A stretch of 64,000 bases of DNA, from positions 147,118 to 211,117 of the IMG/VR virus record IMGVR_UViG_3300009104_001827; one strand, written 5' to 3'. Under the pieces are notes generated by a model. It did no database searches, was not told where the DNA came from, and was given only the letters and a program-made list of their open reading frames with translations. Shown piece after piece: positions 33,781 through 41,200 of the stretch. Each line of letters begins with the position of its first letter. Position 1 is the first letter of the stretch. The translations under genes and the position numbers were made by a program. This DNA is from a virus.

Positions 33781-34090
33781 CCGTTGCTTCCTCTATAGGG
33801 GGCAACAGGTCCCCTAAGCTTATCTTTCTATTCCCCAAGCCTCCTGAGGATACTTTACATTTAAAATCCCCTATTGTTGGGACTTCGTATATATCTGTAC
33901 CATCCAGCTCGTCCGAGCTCTCTTGGCGAAGGCGGTCGCCTTGCTTATTCTTTGCTCGAGAAACCGTTGTCCTTGGTTTAGTTGAGTCGCCTTTGCTTGA
34001 CAACAATTCTCCGCACTCCCCACAAAATTTAGGGACATCCATTGAGTATAGGTTTTTATGTCCACATGACTGACAATAAGTAAACGGCAT
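33701..34090 (-). CDS. Zinc-ribbon protein with basic tail
   Basis: 129 residues. The N-terminus has a CxxC pair in YCQSCGHKN and a second in KFCGECGEL, a zinc ribbon of the kind found in transcription or RNA-polymerase-binding proteins. The middle is polar and the C-terminus very basic (APKKKRQRKRRKTSKR). It directly precedes the sigma factor gene and overlaps it by 80 bases in another frame, so the two are co-transcribed. A role as a sigma partner or a DNA- or RNA-binding regulator is inferred from the ribbon and the pairing. Confidence 0.65.
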   Translation of the reverse strand: MPFTYCQSCGHKNLYSMDVPKFCGECGELLSSKGDSTKPRTTVSRAKNKQGDRLRQESSDELDGTDIYEVPTIGDFKCKVSSGGLGNRKISLGDLLPPIEEATVEDSSNEAPKKKRQRKRRKTSKRQGS

Positions 34091-34125
34091 ATACTATATA
34101 TAAGGCTTTTTTGTTAAAAAATCTA

Positions 34126-34722
34126 CTATATTAAATACCCAGCGATTAGCTTTGCCTGGTTTTGCATAAACTCTTCCGTCGTCATGCCCTCCACATCCCC
34201 AGGAAATGCTTCGATTTTTGAGATATAATCCACGCCCAATATTCCGATAACCTTACCATTTAAAGTCGTAATCGGAACATTATAAATTGCCTGCACACCC
34301 TTAGAGTTCAACAAGGACCTGAAACCGCTGTCTCGAATTTCATTAATATCCAAGCAAGAAAAAGACCCAACCGAGACTAATTCCGTAATATATTCGCTAT
34401 AGTTAGAAACCCTATGATCTTGAGAATGAATACATTCAGAGCTTATCCCCGCCTCCACAGTTTCGTGCGTACAGCTAAATTTTTGCTGGCCTCTTCCGGA
34501 AAAAAAATGCCCTCCATTATGAAATTCTAGAACGTAAGCCCTACCGGAGAACATCATCTGCTTAGTATACTTCAGTGCCGTATTAACGTTAGATCCCGCC
34601 CTTACGTGCCCCTCTACCGTATTCTTGTGGCGCTCAGACCATTTCTTTTTCGCCCAAACCCCAACTAAGGTAGCAACAGAAGACACGATAGTGGCAATGG
34701 CTGTGAGCAATTCAGTTTCCAT
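34126..34722 (-). CDS. Membrane-anchored GAF-like domain protein
   Basis: 198 residues. A single membrane helix (about 5-24) is followed by a basic patch (AKKKWSERHK), so the rest is probably cytoplasmic. Residues 45-195 look like a GAF domain: YVLEFHNGGHFF, a central loop with Cys and His residues (CTHETVEAGISSECIH), and the end strand pair VQAIYNVPITTLNGKVIGILGVDYI, the typical GAF hairpin. GAF domains bind small ligands or act as redox or light sensors. No output domain is attached. Being next to the lysis genes it could sense a host signal that times lysis, but this is speculation. The start lies six bases after the stop of the lipoprotein gene. Confidence 0.65.
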   Translation of the reverse strand: METELLTAIATIVSSVATLVGVWAKKKWSERHKNTVEGHVRAGSNVNTALKYTKQMMFSGRAYVLEFHNGGHFFSGRGQQKFSCTHETVEAGISSECIHSQDHRVSNYSEYITELVSVGSFSCLDINEIRDSGFRSLLNSKGVQAIYNVPITTLNGKVIGILGVDYISKIEAFPGDVEGMTTEEFMQNQAKLIAGYLI

Positions 34723-34727
34723 AATAT

Positions 34728-35042
34728 TTATTTACACTTACAAACTCCATTAATGCGCTGCTTTCTGTATACAAACGCAGATCCGAAAGTACATATAATA
34801 ACCGCTAATACAATCCATCCTAACCCAGATGTAGGCTGATCGGTATTAATTGATACAGAATTTGAATAGTACTCCTCCCTGTTTATTGTCCCATTTTTAT
34901 CTGTATCAACAGCTTCGAATGACTCTACTACATTTGGCACCGGAGCGGACGGTGCGGCGTTTCGACTTTTAAATATCTTCGGGCCACTACAGCCAGTGCT
35001 CATAAATATTAACAATATTAATAATATAATTTTATTCATCAT
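34728..35042 (-). CDS. EF-hand lipoprotein with C-terminal membrane helix (u-spanin-like)
   Basis: 104 residues. A signal peptide ends in the lipobox FMSTGC, so Cys18 should be lipidated. Residues 46-57 (DTDKNGTINREE) are a perfect EF-hand calcium loop. Residues about 74-92 are a membrane helix followed by a basic C-terminus (YRKQR). An N-terminal outer-membrane lipid anchor plus a C-terminal inner-membrane helix is the topology of unimolecular spanins such as T1 gp11, which fuse the two membranes at lysis. The periplasmic part here, about 55 residues, is short. A good RBS (GGAGGAG) precedes the ATG, which overlaps the upstream holin-like gene by four bases. The EF-hand is unusual for a spanin. 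Confidence 0.65.
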   Translation of the reverse strand: MMNKIILLILLIFMSTGCSGPKIFKSRNAAPSAPVPNVVESFEAVDTDKNGTINREEYYSNSVSINTDQPTSGLGWIVLAVIICTFGSAFVYRKQRINGVCKCK

Positions 35043-35473
35043 CTCCTCCTACTGGGTATTGCATAAAAACCTACGACCATAAAGCATAGGTCTAAAAACG
35101 AAGAAAGCATAAGCCCCCCCGTAAGCCTCACTACATGAAAGTCCTCTCCTCCAAAAAACCAAGAAAATATACCCCACCTAGTGTTTTCGCCCTTAGGGAC
35201 AATAACATCATAACTAATATTTGGATTGTGAGCATAAAACAACATTAAATAACATAAAGTAAATGTTATAGACATAAATAATATTCGTCTAGTTATTTTT
35301 ACGAACGGATCCTTTGCTTGGGCGGCTTGACTTTTAATAGCCGCTTCAATCATCTTCTCATCCCTTGCGGCCAGCATGAGCTGATCTTGTCGCTTCTGCT
35401 CAAGCCAGGCGTTCAAGATGTTTGCTCCTATCTTGATTCCGGCGCCCAGAATAGTATTTAGAATTGCGCCCAT
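35039..35473 (-). CDS. Holin-like membrane protein
   Basis: 144 residues from the ATG at 35473, which overlaps the upstream stop as TAATG; a longer frame from 35572 reads through the upstream gene and is rejected. N-terminal Gly/Ile-rich amphipathic helix (GAILNTILGAGIKIGANIL), then a charged helix (about 25-55), then two membrane segments (ILFMSITFTLCYLMLFY near 66-82 and GLMLSSFLDLCFMVVGFYAI near 118-138). This layout resembles the 3TM holin family known from gene-transfer agents, though identity is not certain. It lies between another small membrane protein and the u-spanin-like gene, which supports a lysis role. Confidence 0.6.
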   Translation of the reverse strand: MGAILNTILGAGIKIGANILNAWLEQKRQDQLMLAARDEKMIEAAIKSQAAQAKDPFVKITRRILFMSITFTLCYLMLFYAHNPNISYDVIVPKGENTRWGIFSWFFGGEDFHVVRLTGGLMLSSFLDLCFMVVGFYAIPSRRR

Positions 35474-35655
35474 TATTTTTTGTTTTTCCCTAGGTCGGCA
35501 AGCCCCTGGCCCAAGATATAGGCTATCATGGGGGTCACAATAGTCGTGATATGATCCGCATCCCAGCCCCACCCGAAATGGTGATTAAGCATAGGAACAG
35601 CGGTGGCCACTACGGCTGCCCAAAATTTCTTGCTGTGGTAGAATTGTTTTTCCAT
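35473..35655 (-). CDS. Small membrane protein, holin or holin partner candidate
   Basis: 60 residues with a hydrophobic segment at about 10-23 (KFWAAVVATAVPML), a His/Trp-rich turn and a second hydrophobic helix at about 36-50. The C-terminus is basic (ADLGKNKK). A clear RBS (AGGAGA) precedes the ATG. Size, two helices and place between the papain-like protease and a larger holin-like gene suit a class II holin or antiholin. No sequence motif proves it. Confidence 0.6.
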   Translation of the reverse strand: MEKQFYHSKKFWAAVVATAVPMLNHHFGWGWDADHITTIVTPMIAYILGQGLADLGKNKK

Positions 35656-35676
35656 TATTTTTTCTCCTTATTAAAG

Positions 35677-36621
35677 TTACATTATTTCTATAATGGCCCA
35701 AAGGGCCGTAATCGCCATTGCTGCAATAATTAAATATTTTTTATTAAACTTTTTCTTCTCAGGCTTTGGATCAGGTTCTGGATCAGGTTCTGGATCAGGT
35801 TCTTTCTCCTCGGACTTAACGTCTAGATAATAGGGTCCGACGGCATTAATGATCGCATCCCGATATAAAGAATCCTCCATGAAAAAGTACCCTTTGTTCC
35901 CGAACCATCGCCCCCAGCTATTTTGAAACTCCCAATATAGCTTCCCGTCAATCTCCTTCCAGCCAATCATCGACACTGCATGCCCACCGACAACTTCGGA
36001 GGACAAAAACTTATCAGAATTCACAACGCCCGTGCTGTCGGTTTGAAAAAAATGCCTTCTGACCTTAATCGACGTCCATAGAGGCTCTTTTAATAAAGCC
36101 GACTTAATCCGGTCTGTATCTCCCTTGGGAATTACATAGTATCCATTAATCTTATACTTAAGCGCGTTCTCCGGAGCCTCAGGAGACATGGGCGCCCCCT
36201 CCTTGCGGAGGTCTGGCCAATATTTCTCTTCGCAGCACCCTTCTTTGACCAGCCCCTTGCATGCGCCACGGATGGTCGTGCCGGAATAATCTTCTCCCGG
36301 CCAAGGGTCATATAATTGCCCTTTTTTATAAATCCACATAGCACTAGGCTCCTTGTCCTTGAATTCTTCCGTCGAACCGTAAACAACGCGGCCGCTGTGG
36401 CCAACGCAAGACCCAATTGACCCTTGGTTCTTGACGCGAGGCGTAAGGTCGCGCCTGGAAAACTCCTTTAGATCAACCTCTCTGGCTCGCCATATCCTTG
36501 AAGTGATCCAGTCTCTGGAATCAACGGGGGCATCAGGCACGTTTAATTTACATCTTCCGAAATATTTAGCTCTAGCTTTTTGCGCTATCCAACTTCCCGA
36601 TAATATATTTAAGTATTTCAC
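35677..36621 (-). CDS. Membrane-anchored papain-like (C1) cysteine protease
   Basis: 314 residues. All active-site parts of family C1 are present: Q66 and C72 in NQGSIGSCVGH, H214 in VGGHAVSMIGW, and N234 in FQNSWGRWFG. There is no obvious signal peptide or long propeptide. After the protease domain comes a linker of PDPE repeats (coded by tandem 12-base repeats near 35770-35805) and a C-terminal membrane helix (about 294-314). Location directly before two holin-like genes and a u-spanin-like gene suggests a lysis role, perhaps cleaving peptide cross-links or host envelope proteins. Family C1 members usually cut proteins, so processing of virion or host proteins is an alternative. The start overlaps the phoH end by 50 bases. 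Confidence 0.82.
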   Translation of the reverse strand: MKYLNILSGSWIAQKARAKYFGRCKLNVPDAPVDSRDWITSRIWRAREVDLKEFSRRDLTPRVKNQGSIGSCVGHSGRVVYGSTEEFKDKEPSAMWIYKKGQLYDPWPGEDYSGTTIRGACKGLVKEGCCEEKYWPDLRKEGAPMSPEAPENALKYKINGYYVIPKGDTDRIKSALLKEPLWTSIKVRRHFFQTDSTGVVNSDKFLSSEVVGGHAVSMIGWKEIDGKLYWEFQNSWGRWFGNKGYFFMEDSLYRDAIINAVGPYYLDVKSEEKEPDPEPDPEPDPKPEKKKFNKKYLIIAAMAITALWAIIEIM

Positions 36622-37285
36622 TTCTCAGTATGTCCTCTTTTCCAAATCTAAATGCATGTATACCTCTCTTTACACTTTCCCTGTCGTTAAACAGGTCAAA
36701 CATGGCCGGAAATCCACTCTTTCCATTGATGTCGCTCTGCATAAAGTCTCCACAAATAAACAATTTGCAATTCTCCCCAATTCTAGTGACAAGCGTCGTA
36801 AGCTCCTTATAGGTAAAGTTTTGAGCTTCATCTGCAATTACGATCTTATCCTTCCAGTTTGCTCCTCTAAGATAATTTATCGGCATTGCAGAAATTCTGC
36901 CACTTTCAAGCATTTCCCTTTTGGCAGTATTGTTTTTAGGAAGCATTTCATAAAGCTTGTCCTCCAGTGGCGCCATATAGGGATTGAATTTTTCATCTAT
37001 ATCCCCAGGCAAGGCCCCAAGCCCCTTTTCTGCGCTCTCAATGACTGTGCGGACATATAGTAAATCCATCTTATCTGACGCACTCAAAAGCCTCAACGCA
37101 GAATAAACTGCCATATAAGTTTTAGTGGAGCCCGCCGGTCCGGCGACAAACATTATCTTAGTATCATCGTTGAACGCGATAGACAAAAACCTTTTCTGCC
37201 TATCCGTCAACCTTAGTGAATGGATATGAACGCTTTGTGCCAATTGTGGGATAACAAAATTTTTTTTAGACTTATCGTGAGCCAT
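36572..37285 (-). CDS. phoH: PhoH-like ATPase
   Basis: 237 residues. Walker A is VAGPAGSTKTYMA (about 46-58), with Thr in place of the usual Gly before Lys-Thr, a variant to note. Walker B is KIVIADEAQNFT (about 147-158), with the Q-N that marks PhoH proteins. IYVRT-type and LFICGDFMQSD segments follow the family pattern. PhoH-like genes are common in marine phages and are induced by phosphate limitation in some bacteria; their activity is ATP-dependent RNA or nucleotide related and not settled. The gene is first in the minus-strand lysis/packaging operon. Its promoter must lie in the AT-rich divergent gap upstream. Confidence 0.88.
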   Translation of the reverse strand: MAHDKSKKNFVIPQLAQSVHIHSLRLTDRQKRFLSIAFNDDTKIMFVAGPAGSTKTYMAVYSALRLLSASDKMDLLYVRTVIESAEKGLGALPGDIDEKFNPYMAPLEDKLYEMLPKNNTAKREMLESGRISAMPINYLRGANWKDKIVIADEAQNFTYKELTTLVTRIGENCKLFICGDFMQSDINGKSGFPAMFDLFNDRESVKRGIHAFRFGKEDILRSEILKYIIGKLDSAKS

Positions 37286-37337
37286 TAGCTATATATGTAT
37301 ATACACACTACAGAACGATAAAGTGTACTTATATATA
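37286..37337. promoter_or_regulatory. Divergent AT-rich promoter region between phoH and the small gene
   Basis: A 52-base gap between divergent starts contains alternating TATATA stretches near both ends (37290-37303 and 37330-37339). They could serve as -10 boxes for both directions. No convincing -35 hexamer was found, so these may depend on the phage sigma factor. Confidence 0.4.
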
Positions 37338-37544
37338 ATGAAAGATACCAGAGATATACTGAGCTACCTCAGCAATAATCTTAATGGGTACGAATCTACC
37401 ACTTGGCTTAAAGCGGAAAATGATCTTCTCGACGGGCTCTCGCCCGCAGATATGATACTTGACGGCGAGGCGAGAAGGGTTGGTAGGATTTTGCCGAAAG
37501 AGATAAAGAGAATTAAAGCTAAGAAAAAACAGAAGAAGGCTTAG
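37338..37544 (+). CDS. Small protein resembling the DUF2384 (MbcA/ParS/Xre antitoxin) domain
   Basis: 68 residues from the ATG at 37338; a GTG five codons upstream is less likely. The run WLKAENDLLDGLSPADMILDGEARRVGRIL fits the DUF2384 pattern, in which a Trp-Leu, a 'G-x-x-P' turn and a small helix form a toxin-binding surface. The C-terminus is a Lys/Arg-rich helix. Known members pair with RES-domain toxins, and none is seen here. It is the only plus-strand gene in this region, divergent from phoH and convergent (26-base overlap) with the next gene. It could block a host toxin-antitoxin system or act as a small regulator. Confidence 0.5.
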   Translation: MKDTRDILSYLSNNLNGYESTTWLKAENDLLDGLSPADMILDGEARRVGRILPKEIKRIKAKKKQKKA

Positions 37545-38259
37545 GCATTAGTTCCTTAGGCCAATATTCGCTCAGATCTAGAGCGGATTTGAAGCCTGTG
37601 GGCGAATGAAGAGGAGCCTTCCTGATTCTGGCAATTATGCCCGGCTTCTGGGCGAATGGTATATTTTCATCTTTCCTAATTTCTGAAATAGATAGCTCCG
37701 CATATAAATCTATTAGACGGTCCCATTGCTTGTGCATGGATTCAGCCTTGCTTAAAAATTTTTCAATTAATAATTCCTTGGGAACATTTATAAAAATTTC
37801 ACTACAAATCAAATCGTCTATTAGATGATTTAGCGGCACCCCCTCAGGAATAGAGCTTTCACCGGAGAAAAATTCTATTGCGGTAACCTTATGCTTGTCA
37901 TCGAGATCTTTAATTATGCCCCTGCCAAATGGGTTGGCTTCAAGAATAAACCGATCGACCTGCCCCCGCACCCACTCCTTAGACGGTTGACATTCGCCGT
38001 ATATGAGCTGCCCAGGTCGAACGCCGTCGGGGTTCTCAAAGAGCACCCCCGTGATTTCCGCTTCGTTCTCTATTTTGACAACCCTTTTTCTGAAAAATTC
38101 ATAGCAGGCAAAAAAGCTAAATTCTTTATGTCTGGCCTGCCCCTGAGGAATTAATCTCGTGCAGTTTGAAAACAGTCCCCGGGTAATGAAGCCTGCTTTT
38201 GATAGAAAATGCACCTCTACTACGGTGTTGCTCAGAGCTCCATATAATATGTTATCCAT
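37519..38259 (-). CDS. Protein of unknown function downstream of the giant adhesin
   Basis: 246 residues, mixed alpha/beta, no membrane segment, single cysteines only. No family recognised. It starts ten bases after the stop of the 6589-residue gene, so the two are probably translated from one message. Such small partners of phage adhesins are often chaperones or baseplate attachment proteins. The C-terminal region (ELSISEIRKDENIPFAQKPGIIARIRKAP) is basic. Function left open. Confidence 0.6.
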   Translation of the reverse strand: MDNILYGALSNTVVEVHFLSKAGFITRGLFSNCTRLIPQGQARHKEFSFFACYEFFRKRVVKIENEAEITGVLFENPDGVRPGQLIYGECQPSKEWVRGQVDRFILEANPFGRGIIKDLDDKHKVTAIEFFSGESSIPEGVPLNHLIDDLICSEIFINVPKELLIEKFLSKAESMHKQWDRLIDLYAELSISEIRKDENIPFAQKPGIIARIRKAPLHSPTGFKSALDLSEYWPKELMPKPSSVFS

Positions 38260-38269
38260 AATTGTATTA

Positions 38270-41200
38270 TTAGTCAGTATCTACTTTATTACCAGTATCT
38301 TCCCAGGAATCTTTCCATTTTGCAGACCCCAGTATCGACAGGAAAAGTTCCCCGTTGGGAATTATGGTTCCACCAGGAAGGGCATTCCCTATCTTCTCTT
38401 CCCATGAATCACATATTCCGCGCATTCTAGCCAGGCATTGCGAGTGCGCAGCCCCACCGATGTAAATCACTTCGCAATCACCATCTACGCCTGCGGCCCC
38501 ATATTTATCGCAGTATTCAGTTGTGATTTCAATTAGGTCTGCGTCCGTAAATCCCGGATGGCCTTTATATGGGCCGCCGGGTTGAAAAGTGTTGCTATCA
38601 CTATAATTCGATGCGACCTGCGGATTTCTAGCGAAAGCTTCAGCCTCCTCTTGGGTGTCAAAATAATCGTTGGGAAATATTGACATTGTTCCCGCTAAAT
38701 TACTGCCCTCCCGGACGCCAGCGGCGCCTTGGTGTTTAGAATTATCATGTGATCCGTCGTAATCATCAAAACCAACAACAGGTAATTTAAAAGTTCCACC
38801 CCCACTCTTTACCCACCAAGGGGGGATATGCTCACCGTCCACGTGGGGAAGAGAGTGGTTAGTATACGGAAATACCGAGTCACCCACTGGCGTACCCCCC
38901 CAACGGCCGTCAGGATTATAAGCATTCCACGGGTTCGAGGCGCCGACAACATACGAAGTTCCGGCACCAAGATGGGTAGTGAATTCATCGGACGAATTTA
39001 ACCTAAGAAACGCCTGACATTCGTAAAGCTCCCCCTTCCACCAAGCCCGGTCCCCCGGGTAATATTGCGTTCGCGGAGTCATCGTGACGTATATGTCAGC
39101 ATTATCTCCCGCGCCCTCAGGTTTCCCTCCTTCACTTAGTTCCCAGCCTCCATAATCCCAAATTCTCTCGAGATTTATATTCTCCCATAGCCAATTTCTT
39201 CCAGCAACCCATTTTCTCGTCTTATGATCGTACCAGGAAAACCCTAGTTTCTCCCTTTCTTTTGCCCTGCGTATCACCCAGTTTATCGCCGCATCGCGCG
39301 AAGCAAACATTTTAGACCCCCTACAGGTTATTGATACATCCTCAGAGTCATAAATATCCGTAGAGCCTTTCAGTATGTTGTCGCTTCCTGCTTCTGCGTT
39401 TATGTACCATTTAGTAAGCTCCTGCTTGTTTCCGGAATCTAGGTAGCTCTCTGAATAAAACGCGCCCTTCGCTCCAGTCAATAGCCAGCCCAGGGAATCC
39501 CCATTTTCACCAATGTATTCCCACTTGTTATTTGCTCCGCCAGGAGCATCATCTCCTGTTCCGTAGCCAGATGCACTTCCCCCTTCCTCATTAAATCTCC
39601 ACACCTTCCAAACGCCGCCGTCTTGGGTTTTTACTAAATCCCCCCTATAGTAGCCGGGCGGGGAATATGGACGCACCTGACAGCCGCCCCATGCCCCCGG
39701 TTCTAAGTTGTTGCCGAAACCCCAACCCGACATTTGAAGGGAGGGGTGGAGCTTTCTAAGTAATCGTTCCCATGACTTTTTTCTTAAAAGGGGCTGGTCA
39801 TAAGCCTCACCCAACCACATCGGGCCATTCGAGGAATCCGGAAGGAACTGGTTGGTGACTTTCTTCGCTCCGGACCAGTCCACCTTACCAAAAGCGTCCC
39901 CCACCTCAGTTGGGGGTGTGTTTATCGACGAATTTGCGCCCGCATCCACGTCCGCTTGCGTGGCAATACGATAGTCTCCCCACATCATCGGATGGTCCTC
40001 AGCACCCCCCATCGTTGACTCCCCGGGTACGTTGCGATATATGGGGTCCAACACGGTAGGAGATAATCCATCACTGATCTTGTCGTCATATTCCTCCTGC
40101 CACCTAGATTTACTTTCGCTAGGCGGGGGAAAGGGCTCGTAGGAGCCCAAATGCCAAAAGGCATAAATTGCGCAGGTATCCCACGCAGCTCCCACACCAT
40201 GACTGCCGCAATTTTTAGCCAAGAACAGATCTCCATCAGACAATATTACGTCTCCCGCGCAGTGAGGAAGGCTGGCGTTAGTATAAGCGCTTCTATATAA
40301 GCTTTCTCCTAGTGGTCCAGATCCAGCAGGTTGGGCGGCAGTTCCAGGCTCGCTCGCGTAATACGGCCGATACATCGCAGGCAAACCATTAGTCATAGTT
40401 TCCCAGTCGGCTGCAGACACTCTTCCATATTCCCCCCACGTCGGCCTCCAGTCGAACATTCTCCAGGGATGAAAGAACATTATGGAATTGTAAACATTAA
40501 AAAGACCCCAATCGTGGCCAACTTGACCACCGTACCAAAGGGCATCTGCACTAAGAACATTCCATCCGCTTTTCTTGGCGATAAAAGAGGAATCTCCGCG
40601 ATGCTCCAATTCGCCAATACCCAAACCTAGTTCGCTGGTCCCCGATGCGAAGTTCAGCATGTATTGCCTAATCGAGTCACCGGCACCCGTGGGCCAATAC
40701 CCATTGGGCAAGTCAAAAGTCCACTCCTCCCACTCCTCCCCAAACTCATCGACCCAATCGTCAATAGTCTCGTGAAGCTCGCCATTGACCCACTCCCGAT
40801 CCCACCCAGGGAAAACCACGGTATATCTCTTGCCCAGTTCAATATCTTTCGCCCATATTATTTCCGGGGCATAAATCGTCGATGCCAGCGGATTATATTC
40901 GTCAATTTCCTCCGCATTTATAAACCTTTCGGCAAGTTCAAACCTCAATTCTCGATTATGTCTAGCCGTATATGGCCTATCCTTCCAATTCTCAATCATA
41001 TCTTTGGCGGAATAAAGCGCGAATTTCTCAGGATTCTGGTCAGCGCCTTGATTATGAGAAGTGCAACCTCCGTCGCCGGGAGTGCCGCCGTCGGAAACCT
41101 GATTGTCGGGCCCTCCGTGATGATTGCCGATGACCCAATGCGGCTTAGTCCCTGCCCCGTCCTCAATACTGCTCTTCCAAACCCCGGTGGTCCCAGGCAT

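Noticed and set aside
35474-35572. Longer N-terminus for the holin-like protein starting at 35572
   Set aside because: The extension is Cys/His/Pro-rich antisense-like read-through of the 60-residue gene; the ATG at 35473 overlaps the upstream stop as TAATG and begins with a sensible amphipathic helix.
36431-37060. Open frame of 209 residues on the plus strand opposite phoH and the papain-like protease
   Set aside because: Antisense to two genes with intact catalytic motifs; composition is that of a reverse-frame shadow.
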